Assembly: GCF_002101705.1 (NCBI RefSeq)
Contig: NZ_LQPC01000028.1
Span: 1 to 64,000, forward strand
DNA from: Mycolicibacterium iranicum
Lineage (GTDB): Bacteria; Actinomycetota; Actinomycetes; Mycobacteriales; Mycobacteriaceae
Length of the DNA: 64,000 bases
Direction: 5' to 3'
Shown here: piece after piece, positions 34,613 to 44,845 of the stretch
Layout of the letters: every line of letters starts with the position of its first letter
Position numbering within the stretch: position 1 is the first letter of the stretch
Position numbers and translations under genes: made by a program
The notes under the pieces: generated by a model
The model's input: only the letters and a program-made list of their open reading frames with translations
What the model was told of the DNA's origin: nothing
Databases searched by the model: none

Positions 34613-36364
34613 TTATTCTTCCGGCGGATCCACATACGCCGCCTGGATCACTTCCTTCACATCGGGAGTGACGTAAAACGCCTGTCCAGGGGGCCGTTTC
34701 TTGACGATGATCTCCCGAGACGGGAAGTCCTGCTTCTCGCCGGAGAGGAACATCGTGGGGGTCCCGGCGCCGTATGCGGCCCCCACGAACTTGTCCATCG
34801 TGGCTCTGCTGGCCTGACTCATCTGGCACGTCACGACAAGGTGTAGCCCGATGTCAGCTGCTGCCGGTAGCAACGGAGTGAGCGCTGCCATCGGCGACAT
34901 CATCGCGCTCGCCGCGGTGATCATGTGCCAATCGTCGACGAGCAGGACGACGTCCGGCCCGGACCACCAGGACCGTTGCCGAAGCTGGCTCGGCGTGAGA
35001 TCGGTCGGCGGCAACCGCTTGGACAGGTTCGCCACGAGCGCCTTGATCGACTCCTCCAGCGTGGCATGGTTGCGGTTGATGCCACCTGCCGGGAGCAAGT
35101 GGGTCTCAGGCACCGCTTCCAGCAGTCCCGACCTGTAGTCGGCGACCATGAACCGGACCTGCTGCGGGCTGTTGCGCGCGCAGATGGCCCGCGCGATGGC
35201 GTGGGCGATTGTGGTCTTGCCCGACTTGGCGGCGCCGAAGATCAGGTGGTGCGGACTGTTGTACATGTGGTTGTGAGCCACCGTCAGGTCTGCCTCGCGC
35301 ACTCCGACCGGAATCGTCCACCGCGTGCGGTAGTCGGATTCGGGACCGGGTGGGTTCGGGTCGATCTCGTGCAGATGGATCCGAGACGGCAGGACACGCA
35401 CCGGCGGAGCTTCGTCGGTGTGCCGTGCGGCGATCTCCTTCACCGCAGCGGTCATCGCAGGCACCAGTCCCTCGGCGCTGTGCACGCAGTCCAACCGAGG
35501 AACCCCGATCATCAGGTGATGCTTCTCGGTGGACACCGCCCGACCGGGCCGGTTCATCGGGATCTCCCGCGTGATGCGGTCGATCTGGGTTTCGTTGACG
35601 TCGCCGAGCCGGAATTCGATCTTCGTGCCGAGATAGTCGCGAATTCGAGATCGTAATTCGGTCCATCGCGGGGTCGAGATCATGGTGTGGACGCCGTACG
35701 CCAGACCCTGTCCAGCGATATCCTGCACCACCGGCTCGAGGTCGGGGAACTCAGAGGCGAACGCCGGCCAGCCGTCGATCACGAGGAAGACATCGCCGAA
35801 GGGATCGGCCGACGCGGGATGGTTGGGGTCCTCGCGCATCTGCCGATAATCGGCCACGGAGCCGACCCGGTACTGCTTGAACGTCTGCTCGCGTTGCCGC
35901 AGAACAGTTTTCACTTCCGCGACGACGCGGTTTACGCGATCCGGCTCTGCGCGTGTGGCGACACCACCGACATGCGGGAGATCCTCGACGTACATGAGGC
36001 CGCCGCCGCCCATGTCGACGCAGTAGAACTGGATCTGACGTGGAGTGTGCGACGCCGCGGCCGACAGAATGAAGGTCTGCAGCAGCGTCGACTTGCCGGT
36101 CTGCGGCGCACCGCCGACCGCGATGTTGCCCGCCGCTGTCGTGATGTCGATCCCCCAGACTTCCTGACGGTGCCTGCGCGGCTCGTCCATGACGCCGAGT
36201 CCGACGCGCAGCGGCCGCCCGTCGTAGTCACGGGCGACCAGTTCGTTGACAGGGGTTGGGTCGGCCAACGGCGGCAACCACATTCGGTACGCGTGGTTCT
36301 CACCGGTGGTCAGTTGCTCAAGGACGACCTCGCGCAGAACCTTCGGTCCGGAGTCGATGGTCAT
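34613..36364 (-). CDS. eccCb1: ESX-1 ATPase EccCb1
   Basis: A 583-residue FtsK/SpoIIIE-type protein with two ATPase domains: Walker [17 protein letters not shown] near residue 85 and [15 protein letters not shown] near residue 375, with matching acidic strands ([24 protein letters not shown]). EccCb1 recognises the EsxB C-terminal signal through its last ATPase domain. It is split from EccCa1, as in ESX-1 of M. tuberculosis. Its ATG overlaps the eccCa1 stop (ATGA). Confidence 0.95.
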   Translation of the reverse strand: MTIDSGPKVLREVVLEQLTTGENHAYRMWLPPLADPTPVNELVARDYDGRPLRVGLGVMDEPRRHRQEVWGIDITTAAGNIAVGGAPQTGKSTLLQTFILSAAASHTPRQIQFYCVDMGGGGLMYVEDLPHVGGVATRAEPDRVNRVVAEVKTVLRQREQTFKQYRVGSVADYRQMREDPNHPASADPFGDVFLVIDGWPAFASEFPDLEPVVQDIAGQGLAYGVHTMISTPRWTELRSRIRDYLGTKIEFRLGDVNETQIDRITREIPMNRPGRAVSTEKHHLMIGVPRLDCVHSAEGLVPAMTAAVKEIAARHTDEAPPVRVLPSRIHLHEIDPNPPGPESDYRTRWTIPVGVREADLTVAHNHMYNSPHHLIFGAAKSGKTTIAHAIARAICARNSPQQVRFMVADYRSGLLEAVPETHLLPAGGINRNHATLEESIKALVANLSKRLPPTDLTPSQLRQRSWWSGPDVVLLVDDWHMITAASAMMSPMAALTPLLPAAADIGLHLVVTCQMSQASRATMDKFVGAAYGAGTPTMFLSGEKQDFPSREIIVKKRPPGQAFYVTPDVKEVIQAAYVDPPEE

Positions 36365-38592
36365 GAGTTCACCCTCGCGTCGAGGATGGGTGCCGCGGTG
36401 AAGCGATGGATGCGGATGCTGTTGTCGGCGTGCGCACGCGGCCCCAGATCGTCGTCACCGGCGTTGACGACCGTGGGCACGTACGGGTTACCTGTGTAGA
36501 CGCTCTGGAATTTCACCGGATCCTCCATCCCGACACGCAGGAACCCGACGCCGCTCTCCTTGTTGGTGATGTATTGCGCCTCCGGCGTTCCGATCACGGC
36601 CTTGGACTCCGCGGAGCTGGTGGTACGCAACGCGATCCGGTAGGTGAGGTTGGGCTCGAGCTTGTCGATTCGGGTGCCACCCGTGTTCAGCGACTGGGTG
36701 GCCAGCAGCAGATGCACGCGCAACGACCGACCGACACGGCAGATCCGGTCGAACAGCTGAATGAAGTCCGGGTGATTCTGCAGGAGCTCGGCGAACTCGT
36801 CGACCACGACGAAAAGTGTTGGTAACGGTGGCAGATCGGCGCCGCGTTCCCGGTGTTTCTCGTACTCGGCCACGCCGGACAACGCGCCCGCAGCGCCCAC
36901 CTGAATGCCGGCCTGCCGCAAAATCGACTGCCTGCGGTCGAGTTCGCCGGTCAGGACCTCACCCATGCGGCTGACCAGCTCAGCTTCTTCTTCCATGTTG
37001 GTGACCACGGCTGCGGTGTGCGGCAGCTTCTCCATCCCGAGGAAGGTCGACCCTCCCTTGAAGTCCGTCAGAAGCAGGTTCACCTGGTCGGGATGATGTG
37101 TGGCGGCCAACGACAGGATGAGCGTCCGCAAGAACTCCGACTTGCCCGAACCTGTGGTGCCGATGAGCATTCCGTGCGGACCGGCACCGAACTCGGCGCC
37201 CTCCTTGATGTCCAGGTACATGACGTCGCCGGTCCTGAGCTCATGGCCGAAGGGGATCCTGAGGCGATCCCGGTCGGTATCGGTGAACATCCGCCAGCGC
37301 GCCGGCGTGACATCCTCGACCGATTGCGCTCCGACGATCTCATGCCATTCGGTCGCGACCTTCTTCTGGACGCGCGTGCCCTTGTCGATGATGGTTCCGG
37401 TGATCGACCAGCCGGCCAGCTTGCGGGCCACGCGCTCGGCCTGGTCGGGTGTCATGCCGTCCACCTGGCTGGCCACCAACCGGAACGACGCTCCCGGCAG
37501 CTTGTCATCGGCGGTGTGATCGGCATCGTCGACCCGAATGCGGTACGCCGAGCGGTGATTACCCAGAGTGATGACGGTGACCCCCGAACGGCCGTCCATC
37601 GGGAATCCTGCTCTGCCGCCGGTCAAGTCGATGACCACGACGTAGGCGCCGCTGGGCGTCGCGTCCGCGGTGTGCGGTCCCCGGGCCGCGAGATCACTGA
37701 GGGCGTCGGGGCGGGTGAACACCATCCGAGTGGCGCCGGCCGCATCGGTGTCCGACTGATGCTGAACGTGCGGCAGCCACTTCACCCACTCCCACGTCGG
37801 ATCTTCGGGATCGTCGGTCAGCACGCGGATCTGCAGCATGTCCGGCGGATGGAACACCGCGAGGTGGCAGATCATGGCGGTCAGCAGCTTGGTGGCGCCG
37901 TCGAGGTCGCCGCCGACGGCGATTGTCGGGAACGTCTTGAGTTGCACCAGCTTCGGGCAGTCGTGAATGAGACCGTGCGTCCGCAGGAACTTCGTCACCC
38001 ACATGTGGCTGACAGGTTCGAGGTGGGCCTGCGGCGCGCCCGCGGGTCCGGCCAGCTCGGCACCCACCGCGGGTTTGAGCAACCGGTCGACGGCGGGTTC
38101 GGAGCCCAGCCCGATCCTGGTGGCGGCGTAGAAGTCGTGATTGGTGTTCCGCGACCACTGCCGGTGGGTGCCGATGATCGACAACAGGTCGTCGGGGTGC
38201 GGCGCGTGATAGTTGAAGAACGTCACCTGGGCTGCCGCCGAGGACGTCACTCTGGTGCGAAGCCCCGCGAGATAGCGCAGATACTCCTTGCGGTCGGCGT
38301 TGATCTCCGGAACCTTCTTGCCGCCACTGCCGCCACCGGCCATCAGGCCGACCGCACCCATCACCACCATCAGCGGCATCATCAGCATGTACGGCGAAAA
38401 GTTGCGCATGCCGCCGAAGATCAGGATGGCGATCATGCCGAGCATGCAGCCACCCATCACCCACGGCAATGCCTTCTGCATGCCCGACGGCGGGATGTCC
38501 ACCCCGAGGTCGTCCGGCGGGGTCACGTTGATCTCACCCGGGGTCAGGCGTGGCCCCCGCTTGAGGGTCGGCGTGAACTTTCGAGTCGTCAT
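36361..38592 (-). CDS. eccCa1: ESX-1 ATPase EccCa1
   Basis: A 743-residue membrane ATPase. Two helices near residues 42-85 ([36 protein letters not shown]) are followed by the DUF/stalk domain and the first FtsK-like ATPase with Walker [15 protein letters not shown] and Walker [14 protein letters not shown]. It couples ATP use to substrate transport through the EccB-C-D-E channel. It overlaps both eccB1 and eccCb1 by four bases. Confidence 0.95.
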   Translation of the reverse strand: MTTRKFTPTLKRGPRLTPGEINVTPPDDLGVDIPPSGMQKALPWVMGGCMLGMIAILIFGGMRNFSPYMLMMPLMVVMGAVGLMAGGGSGGKKVPEINADRKEYLRYLAGLRTRVTSSAAAQVTFFNYHAPHPDDLLSIIGTHRQWSRNTNHDFYAATRIGLGSEPAVDRLLKPAVGAELAGPAGAPQAHLEPVSHMWVTKFLRTHGLIHDCPKLVQLKTFPTIAVGGDLDGATKLLTAMICHLAVFHPPDMLQIRVLTDDPEDPTWEWVKWLPHVQHQSDTDAAGATRMVFTRPDALSDLAARGPHTADATPSGAYVVVIDLTGGRAGFPMDGRSGVTVITLGNHRSAYRIRVDDADHTADDKLPGASFRLVASQVDGMTPDQAERVARKLAGWSITGTIIDKGTRVQKKVATEWHEIVGAQSVEDVTPARWRMFTDTDRDRLRIPFGHELRTGDVMYLDIKEGAEFGAGPHGMLIGTTGSGKSEFLRTLILSLAATHHPDQVNLLLTDFKGGSTFLGMEKLPHTAAVVTNMEEEAELVSRMGEVLTGELDRRQSILRQAGIQVGAAGALSGVAEYEKHRERGADLPPLPTLFVVVDEFAELLQNHPDFIQLFDRICRVGRSLRVHLLLATQSLNTGGTRIDKLEPNLTYRIALRTTSSAESKAVIGTPEAQYITNKESGVGFLRVGMEDPVKFQSVYTGNPYVPTVVNAGDDDLGPRAHADNSIRIHRFTAAPILDARVNS

Positions 38593-40064
38593 CCTCCGCC
38601 TCCGTTGCTCGCACCGACCGGAGCCGCGGCGTCACCACCGACCTTGCGGGGGTTCGGATTTGCCGGCAGCGTGTCGTGCTCGATCAGCGCCGCCTCCTGC
38701 GACAGCACCGGACCGTCCACCAAACGGCTGACCACCTGCCACGGCGCCGTCCGTGGCGCGCTCAGCCCCAGGCGCGCAGCGGTCTGCTCGTCGGGCAGTC
38801 CATAGCGCACCCCTTGCGGGTCGATGTAGTACAGGTTCTCGCCGTAGCGCGGATCCGGCGACTGCAGCCGGATGTACTGCCCACCGGAGATGTACACCGT
38901 GGCGTCACCGGTGATCTGCTTGATGCCCATGGTCAGTGCCGACCCGGTCAGCGGAAGGCGACGCCCAGCAATCACCGTCATCTTCGGCGCTTGGTCACCC
39001 GCAACCCGCTGCCACGACCAGCACAGCGTCGGAATCTCTTCACGCAGAAGCACATCCATCGGCACGTCGGGCAGCGGCGAGTTGTACACCTGCTCGGGGA
39101 TTCGGGCGACCGCGCTGGACTCCATCGACGGTGGCTCGATGAGGCCGTAGGAGTTGGTGGCGCGCAACGCGGCAGCTGTCGTGTTGTTGACCTTCGCCAC
39201 CCCGTTCGGCAGCACGACATAGTGCTGCTCGTCGGAATCTGTGACGGTCAGGAACACCGATCCCACAACGAGTTCCGGGGGCAGTCCCACCGTGTTGGGG
39301 GTGCCGCCGGCCGGGATGAAAGGCAACTGCCACGGCCCCGCATTCGGCAGGGCGTTGAACAGGCCCTCCGATATCGGCGTCGAGCGTGCGGTGACGGGGA
39401 TCCCGACGGCGGAGGTCACCGCGCGGTCGGCGAGGTCGATGAGGTGACGACCCGTGTCGGTGACGAGCCAGTCCTGATCCTTGTAGGAGACGAGCATCCC
39501 CTGGTCCGGCCGCATCCCGGCGACGGACGCATCGGTGGCCAGCGGGGTGATGAGCACCGACGATTCCACGGTCGGCGCCACGCTGTCAGGCTTGATCACG
39601 GTGTCGCACAACGTCCACTGCGAATCCGAAGACGACGACACCGGGGTGGCGTAGGGGGCACCGGGGATGCCGACGGGCTGCCCCTTCGGCATCCGATCCA
39701 GCTCGTCGGACTTGACCGCGACGGGCGTCTTGCCGTCGCCGAGGATCAGCCGGGCCGACGTCAGGTTGTAGACCGGTCGCAGTTGACCGCTGTCGGGGAG
39801 CACGATGTAGAGCTGATTGGTGGTGCGATCCACCAGAAGTGTGTCGCCGCCGCGCTTTCCGAGCGGTTTGAAGTACGCGAGCAGAACCGCACCGAGGCAG
39901 ATCAGCACCGCGATCACGATGCCGGCCGACACTGCGCGGCTGTAGAACTGCAACGGATCGTCGAACATCCGGGTGTCGCGCCGCACGATGGCGTGCTCGA
40001 CACGGCGCAGCAGGAACCGCCATCCGCTGACCTGGACCTTGGTGGTGAGTCTGAAACCGGCCAT
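38589..40064 (-). CDS. eccB1: ESX-1 membrane component EccB1
   Basis: A 491-residue single-pass membrane protein: a short cytoplasmic N-terminus ([20 protein letters not shown]), one transmembrane helix ([19 protein letters not shown]), and a large periplasmic domain with four repeats around a central β-rich core, plus the two expected cysteines (QWTLCDTVI and TLCWSW). It contributes the periplasmic part of the ESX-1 complex. It starts three bases after the eccA1 stop. Confidence 0.95.
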   Translation of the reverse strand: MAGFRLTTKVQVSGWRFLLRRVEHAIVRRDTRMFDDPLQFYSRAVSAGIVIAVLICLGAVLLAYFKPLGKRGGDTLLVDRTTNQLYIVLPDSGQLRPVYNLTSARLILGDGKTPVAVKSDELDRMPKGQPVGIPGAPYATPVSSSSDSQWTLCDTVIKPDSVAPTVESSVLITPLATDASVAGMRPDQGMLVSYKDQDWLVTDTGRHLIDLADRAVTSAVGIPVTARSTPISEGLFNALPNAGPWQLPFIPAGGTPNTVGLPPELVVGSVFLTVTDSDEQHYVVLPNGVAKVNNTTAAALRATNSYGLIEPPSMESSAVARIPEQVYNSPLPDVPMDVLLREEIPTLCWSWQRVAGDQAPKMTVIAGRRLPLTGSALTMGIKQITGDATVYISGGQYIRLQSPDPRYGENLYYIDPQGVRYGLPDEQTAARLGLSAPRTAPWQVVSRLVDGPVLSQEAALIEHDTLPANPNPRKVGGDAAAPVGASNGGGG

Positions 40065-40067
40065 CGC

Positions 40068-41792
40068 TTATCCGCTGATATTCAGTCGTCCGTGCACCGA
40101 CGCGATCGCCGCCGCCATGTCTTCGCCGCTGATCTCGCTGAGCTGCTCGACGTCGAGATTCTCGAAGTCCAGTGAACGCGCCAGGCGCATGTCACGGGTC
40201 TGCTCACCTGCCTCGACCAGCTGTCGCGCGTAGCGGCCGTTGCCTGCGACGTCCAGGGCCGGTTTGCCACTCGAGGTGCTCTGCGTCAACAGTGTCGCCG
40301 CTTCCAGAACCTGCTTCGCCGCCTCGTCGCTCAAGCTCGAATCGTTGGCGGCCGCGAGCACCCGGGCGATATCGACGATCTCCTCGGGCGAGTACGAATC
40401 GAACTCGATACGCGTCGAGAACCGGGACCGCAGACCGTCATTGGTTTCCAGCAGGCGATCGATGTCATTGCTGTATCCCGCGATGATCACCACGAGCCGG
40501 TCGCGGTCGTTCTCCATTCGCGCCAGCAGGGTGTCCAATGCCTCGGTGCCGAATGGGTCGGCGCGGCCGTCGCGCTCCTGCACCAGGGTGTAGGCCTCGT
40601 CGATGAACAGCACCCCGTCCATTGCCCGATCGATGGTGCGGGCGGTCTTGACCGCCGACTGTCCTTCGTACTCGGCGACGAAATCCTTCCGGGACGTCTC
40701 GATGAGCTTCGGCTCCGCGATGACGCCGAGGCCGGCCAGAATGTTGGCCACCACGCGCGCGATGGTCGTCTTACCGGTGCCGGGGGGACCGGTGAAGATC
40801 ATGTGCTTCGATGCCTGCGCCACCTTCATCCCCCGCGCCGCGCGCACTTTCGCCATCTGCGTCGCCGCCCGGTAGCGCTCGATCTGCTCCTTGACCCGGG
40901 TGAGGCCGATCTGGCGGTCGAGTTCTGCCTGGGCTTCGGCCAACAGCGTCTCACGACCCGTATTGTCGGCTTGTGCGCTGGCCGGATCCCACGGGTCGCG
41001 TCGCGACGCGATCTTCTCGGCCGTCGTCGTCTCCAGCCGGTAGGCCGGATCCTTCAGCGCGGCAGCAACTTCCGGTGTCGGATGTGATGCCTGCAGCCAT
41101 TCGAGCAGGCGGACGGCGGCCTCCTCGTTGCCCAGGGAGCGATACGCCATCGCCGAATACCAAGCGATGGTCCGATTGCACGCCTGTCCGGCGGGTGCTG
41201 AATTCGCTTCCACGAGGCGGCGTTCGGCCTCGGTGAACAACCCGAGGTTGGCTGCGGCGACGCCGTGCGCCACCAGTGCGGCACCGGCCAGGAACTTGTC
41301 CGGCCAGGTGTTGGCGGCGGATCGCACCTCGTCGATGACGTCGGTCCAGCGCTGCGCCGCGGCGAAGACGACGGCCTTCACCCAGGACACCAGGTGTTCG
41401 GCACCGGCAGCGGGCGCGGCATCGAGGGCTTCGATCGCGTCGGTGTAGTTGCCGACACCGGCCTCACTGACGGCGAAGCCCAGGGTTATCGCCAGGGGCG
41501 AGTTCACCGGATAGGTGATGTCGCCGAACATCCCGCCGATGGGCACTCGTGCACCGAGGCTGTTCATCGACATCTCGGCGGCGCTGGCGAGTTGGCCGAA
41601 GTTGTTGCGGGAGTACCACGCCCGGAACATCGTGACCCGGTCGGTGTCACCGCATCGAATCCTGCCGACCCAGGCGTCGCAGGCGGATTCGTCGTAGTCG
41701 GTGATCTCGGTGAACAACTCCAGCGACCGCGTCTGTGAGGTGGGCAGCAAGCCCACCGCGGTGCCGAAGACACTTGCCAAATGTTCCGTCAT
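40068..41792 (-). CDS. eccA1: ESX-1 AAA+ ATPase EccA1
   Basis: A 574-residue cytosolic CbxX/CfqX-type AAA+ ATPase. The N-terminal half is a TPR-like helical domain. The C-terminal half has Walker A FTGPPGTGKTTIARVVANIL, Walker B GVLFIDEAYTL and the sensor region LVVIIAGYSNDIDRLL. EccA1 is thought to free substrates from their chaperones. Its ATG overlaps the espH stop (ATGA). Confidence 0.95.
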   Translation of the reverse strand: MTEHLASVFGTAVGLLPTSQTRSLELFTEITDYDESACDAWVGRIRCGDTDRVTMFRAWYSRNNFGQLASAAEMSMNSLGARVPIGGMFGDITYPVNSPLAITLGFAVSEAGVGNYTDAIEALDAAPAAGAEHLVSWVKAVVFAAAQRWTDVIDEVRSAANTWPDKFLAGAALVAHGVAAANLGLFTEAERRLVEANSAPAGQACNRTIAWYSAMAYRSLGNEEAAVRLLEWLQASHPTPEVAAALKDPAYRLETTTAEKIASRRDPWDPASAQADNTGRETLLAEAQAELDRQIGLTRVKEQIERYRAATQMAKVRAARGMKVAQASKHMIFTGPPGTGKTTIARVVANILAGLGVIAEPKLIETSRKDFVAEYEGQSAVKTARTIDRAMDGVLFIDEAYTLVQERDGRADPFGTEALDTLLARMENDRDRLVVIIAGYSNDIDRLLETNDGLRSRFSTRIEFDSYSPEEIVDIARVLAAANDSSLSDEAAKQVLEAATLLTQSTSSGKPALDVAGNGRYARQLVEAGEQTRDMRLARSLDFENLDVEQLSEISGEDMAAAIASVHGRLNISG

Positions 41793-42313
41793 TCCTCACC
41801 TGCGTAGCGGTTCGCGAACAGCTCGGCACGGGCCGCCTGAGCCTGTTCCGGGGTGGGCAGATCCAGATCCCGGTTCAAGAAGTCCCGGGTGGCCACGGTG
41901 TCATGGCCTTGTTCTCGCATGCCCTCGAGCATGAAGGTGTACTGGGCGGACCTCGCATCCTGAGTAGCCAGGCCGGCGATGACGACAATCTCTTCGGCCA
42001 GCATCGACTCCGTCAGCGAAACTGCGTGCGGGGCAAGATCTATCTGATGCACGCGACCGTCCATGTACGTCGTCACGGTCACCGTGCCCGGCGGATTGGT
42101 CACCGTGAACATCGGCATCGCCGCGTCATCTTCGGCACCGAGGTCGATCGCCAGTGCCGCCGGCCCGGGTTCACGGTCGTCCTCGTGCGAGTAGTCGCCG
42201 AGAATCAGCCCCAGATCGGTTTCGCCCTCGTCGGCACCGACCGCGCTGTAGTCCAGCGCAGCCAAGTCGTCATGATCCCCGTCGTCGCGGGGATCGTGCG
42301 GAGGGTTGGCCAC
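41789..42313 (-). CDS. espH: ESX-1 secretion-associated chaperone EspH
   Basis: A 174-residue acidic protein (many Asp in the first 35 residues), then a compact domain PMFTVTNPPGTVTVTTYMDG ... HQIDLAPHAVSLTESMLAEEI and a C-terminal helical part rich in Ala/Glu. Position between espG1 and eccA1 identifies EspH. In other mycobacteria EspH is a chaperone for EspE and affects EspF; neither gene is present in this window. Confidence 0.85.
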   Translation of the reverse strand: MANPPHDPRDDGDHDDLAALDYSAVGADEGETDLGLILGDYSHEDDREPGPAALAIDLGAEDDAAMPMFTVTNPPGTVTVTTYMDGRVHQIDLAPHAVSLTESMLAEEIVVIAGLATQDARSAQYTFMLEGMREQGHDTVATRDFLNRDLDLPTPEQAQAARAELFANRYAGEE

Positions 42314-42331
42314 CGTAGTCGTTCGCCTTTC

Positions 42332-43189
42332 TCAGTCCGGCACGGAGTTGTCGCCAGCAGCGGCGTCGACATGGTCGAACCACGACTTCGAGGGGAGGAA
42401 CTCCATCAAGCTGTCGAGTACACGCTTCAGGTTTTCGTCGGTACCGGGAAGGAAGCTGCCGTAGAGCTCGTTACCAACCCGGCGCGGAAGCGAGACGATC
42501 CGGCCATGGCTGGAGTCGAGCACTCCCGCCCCGACACCGGCCTCTGCGTACGTGCCGCCGGTCCTCCGCTCGTTGGCGGTGATCTCCACCCAGCTGTCGG
42601 GCGTCGCGATGGCTTCGGCGTAGATCTTCGCCGACGACGTCGGTTGCCCGTATGCGGCGAGTTGCTCGACGGTCCGCGTCTCGGCCAATTTCGACACGAT
42701 GCCGGTCAGCGGTTCCACGTTGGCCGGCGTCGCGCTGCCCAGGACGACATTCACCATGGCGGCGAGACCGACCTGCGGAGCCACCCGCTGAAGCACCAGC
42801 ATCTCTTCATCCCGTGCGGCGACGACATGACGCTCCCCCTTGCGGCACACCACGAAGCGCACCATCTTGCCATCGTGGTCGCGGCGCCACCACCGGCAGT
42901 CCAGGGTTCGATCGGGCCGACTCAGCGCATCGACCATGGCCGCGACCTCGGGGTGCGGGTCCCCGTGCGCGGTCAGAACGCCTTGAGAAGTCAAGTCGCG
43001 GGCCACCTGGTCCCAGACGATCTTGCGTTGATCCTCGTAGGGGATGTTGGGAAGAATCCCCAGCGACAGCGGGAAGTCGACCAAATGAAGCCGGTCGGCG
43101 ATCACCAGCATTCCGTCGATCGTCACCTCAACGCCCACCACATCGTCGTAGTGGGTCGGCTCGGCGTCACCGAAGACTGGGCTCGCCAT
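42332..43189 (-). CDS. espG1: ESX-1 PE/PPE chaperone EspG1
   Basis: A 285-residue EspG-type chaperone, which holds PPE68 and other ESX-1 PPE proteins in the cytosol before export. The family plan is visible: DVVGVEVTIDGMLVIADRLH, LPLSLGILPNIPYEDQR region, WWRRDHDGKMVRFVVCRKGE and the C-terminal VDSLMEFLPSKSWF-like helix. It lies before espH and eccA1, as in all ESX-1 loci. A small ORF upstream overlaps its start in an ATGA. Confidence 0.88.
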   Translation of the reverse strand: MASPVFGDAEPTHYDDVVGVEVTIDGMLVIADRLHLVDFPLSLGILPNIPYEDQRKIVWDQVARDLTSQGVLTAHGDPHPEVAAMVDALSRPDRTLDCRWWRRDHDGKMVRFVVCRKGERHVVAARDEEMLVLQRVAPQVGLAAMVNVVLGSATPANVEPLTGIVSKLAETRTVEQLAAYGQPTSSAKIYAEAIATPDSWVEITANERRTGGTYAEAGVGAGVLDSSHGRIVSLPRRVGNELYGSFLPGTDENLKRVLDSLMEFLPSKSWFDHVDAAAGDNSVPD

Positions 43190-43293
43190 CAGCGCACGAA
43201 CCGACCCATGTGGCGCCGTGTCTGCCCGACACCGTCGATACGCGCGGCCGCATTGCCTTTGCCAGACCCCGTGGAGTTGCCAAGCATAACCAT
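43189..43293 (-). CDS. Possible 34-residue leader protein coupled to espG1
   Basis: A short basic ORF (MVMLGNSTGSGKGNAAARID ... GRFVR) with a strong ribosome site GGAAGGGG about eight bases before the ATG. Its TGA overlaps the espG1 ATG (ATGA), the same coupling seen between other genes of the locus. It stands where espE and espF would be expected. It may be a translated leader, or a remnant of a lost gene. No homologue is recognised. Confidence 0.35.
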   Translation of the reverse strand: MVMLGNSTGSGKGNAAARIDGVGQTRRHMGRFVR

Positions 43294-43624
43294 GTGTCGC
43301 ACCCCTTCCAACGGGAGCCTACCAGCGGGAATTGAGTGCTCATGACACCAATTCGTCACCCTCCGGTGGCGCTCCGACAAAGTTCCATTTCCTCTCCAGT
43401 TATCGCCTAAACATCATCAGAGTGCTTCGTCAGAGTGATAGCAAACACGGCTGCCCGGCTTCGCGCGGGCCAGACGCGATCGCCACGCACCACGATCTGC
43501 CACCCGCCGGGAAGTCTGTAACGTCCGGGCCCGCCCGCTGCACCGTCTCATGAGGTCGTTTGCTGGTCCTCCCATGCCGCTAGCCTTGCCTGGAACAGCA
43601 CGTACCGAAGCGTGAAGGAGACGG
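43294..43624. other. Divergent intergenic region between espG1 arm and MinD-like gene
   Basis: This 331-base stretch holds no convincing gene. It must contain the promoters for the long minus-strand ESX-1 arm and for the plus-strand ATPase gene. It includes AT-rich patches (for example around 43376-43440). I see no clear promoter pair or operator. Confidence 0.5.
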
Positions 43625-44842
43625 GTGGTGACCGACCGCGACGAGACCGTACGTGACAACGAGCCTGTGACCGACCAGTCCCCGGCGTTGCCTCCGCCAC
43701 CGGAAACGCGGGCGATGTTCCGTCCACCCGCGGCTCCCGGGCACCGCTACGCGGAATGGGGCGACACCCAGCAGCAGGGTTGGTCGGCACCGACCCGGCC
43801 GGTACCTCCCCACCCCGCCCCCGCTCATCCGTCTCCTCCTCCGAGCAGTCCAACCTGGCCGGGGCCGACGCAGCACCCGCAGGCGCAGCCGCCGCCGGCG
43901 TCCTATGCCGAACGCATCCGTTCCGATCAGCTCGTCCCGACCCGCAGGGCCGTTCCCGGTCACGGATGGCGAGCTGTCCTCCACAAGGCGACTTTCGGTC
44001 TGGTGAATCTCGGACCGTCTCCGGAGGAGCGCAGGCTCGCCGAACTTGAGGCCGTCATCCGTGGACCTCTGCGCGGGCGGTTCAAGATCGGCGTGATGGG
44101 TAAGGGCGGGGTCGGCAAAACCACCGTGTCAGCGTGTATCGGCTCGCTCCTGGCCGAACTGCGCCCGGACGACCGCGTCGTCGCCATCGACGCCGACACC
44201 GCCTTCGGCAAGCTCGGCAGCCGCGTGGACCCGGCCGCTCAGGGTTCGTTCTGGGAGCTCGCCGCAGACCGGCACCTGGAAACGTTCGCAGACGTCCGTA
44301 ACCGGCTGGGGCACAACGCCGCCGGCTTGTTCGTCCTTGCCGGCGAAGCAACACCGGCGCGCCGGCGGGTGCTCGACCCGGCGATCTACCGCGAAGCCGC
44401 GGCCCGCCTCGACCGTCACTTCTCTATCGTGGTGACCGACTGCAGTTCCACGATGGACTCACCGGTGACCCAGGAGGTTCTTCGCGATCTGGATGCGCTC
44501 GTAGTGGTGTCCTCACCGTGGGTGGACGGCGCCGCCGCGGCTGGGCAGACCCTCGACTGGCTGGCCGCGCGGGGCATGACGACACTGCTTGAGCGCACCA
44601 TCGTCGTTCTCAACGACTCCGACGGCCATGCCGACAAGCGCACCAGAAGTGTTCTCGCCCAGCAGTTCTCAGGGCACGGCCAACCGGTGGTCGAGATCCC
44701 GTTCGACGGCAGCCTGCGGCCGGGCGGCGTCATCACCGGGACGGCCCAGATGTCGCGGGCGGCGCGGCGCAAGCTCGTCGAAGTGGCCGCAGCGCTGGCC
44801 GGATTCTTCCCCCACGACGAGCGCCCACGCGCCCGTCCCTGA
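43625..44842 (+). CDS. MinD/ParA-like ATPase, EspI paralogue (Rv3860-like)
   Basis: A 405-residue protein. A Pro-rich disordered N-terminus (to about 130) is followed by a deviant Walker-A ATPase: FKIGVMGKGGVGKTTVSACI, the switch DADTAFGKLGSRVDP, and VVTDCSSTMDSPVTQEVL. It resembles EspI and the M. tuberculosis Rv3860 protein, which also lies between the gltB side and whiB6. The GTG start is preceded by GAAGGAG. Its role in ESX-1 is inferred from position only. Confidence 0.8.
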   Translation: MVTDRDETVRDNEPVTDQSPALPPPPETRAMFRPPAAPGHRYAEWGDTQQQGWSAPTRPVPPHPAPAHPSPPPSSPTWPGPTQHPQAQPPPASYAERIRSDQLVPTRRAVPGHGWRAVLHKATFGLVNLGPSPEERRLAELEAVIRGPLRGRFKIGVMGKGGVGKTTVSACIGSLLAELRPDDRVVAIDADTAFGKLGSRVDPAAQGSFWELAADRHLETFADVRNRLGHNAAGLFVLAGEATPARRRVLDPAIYREAAARLDRHFSIVVTDCSSTMDSPVTQEVLRDLDALVVVSSPWVDGAAAAGQTLDWLAARGMTTLLERTIVVLNDSDGHADKRTRSVLAQQFSGHGQPVVEIPFDGSLRPGGVITGTAQMSRAARRKLVEVAAALAGFFPHDERPRARP

Positions 44843-44845
44843 GGC

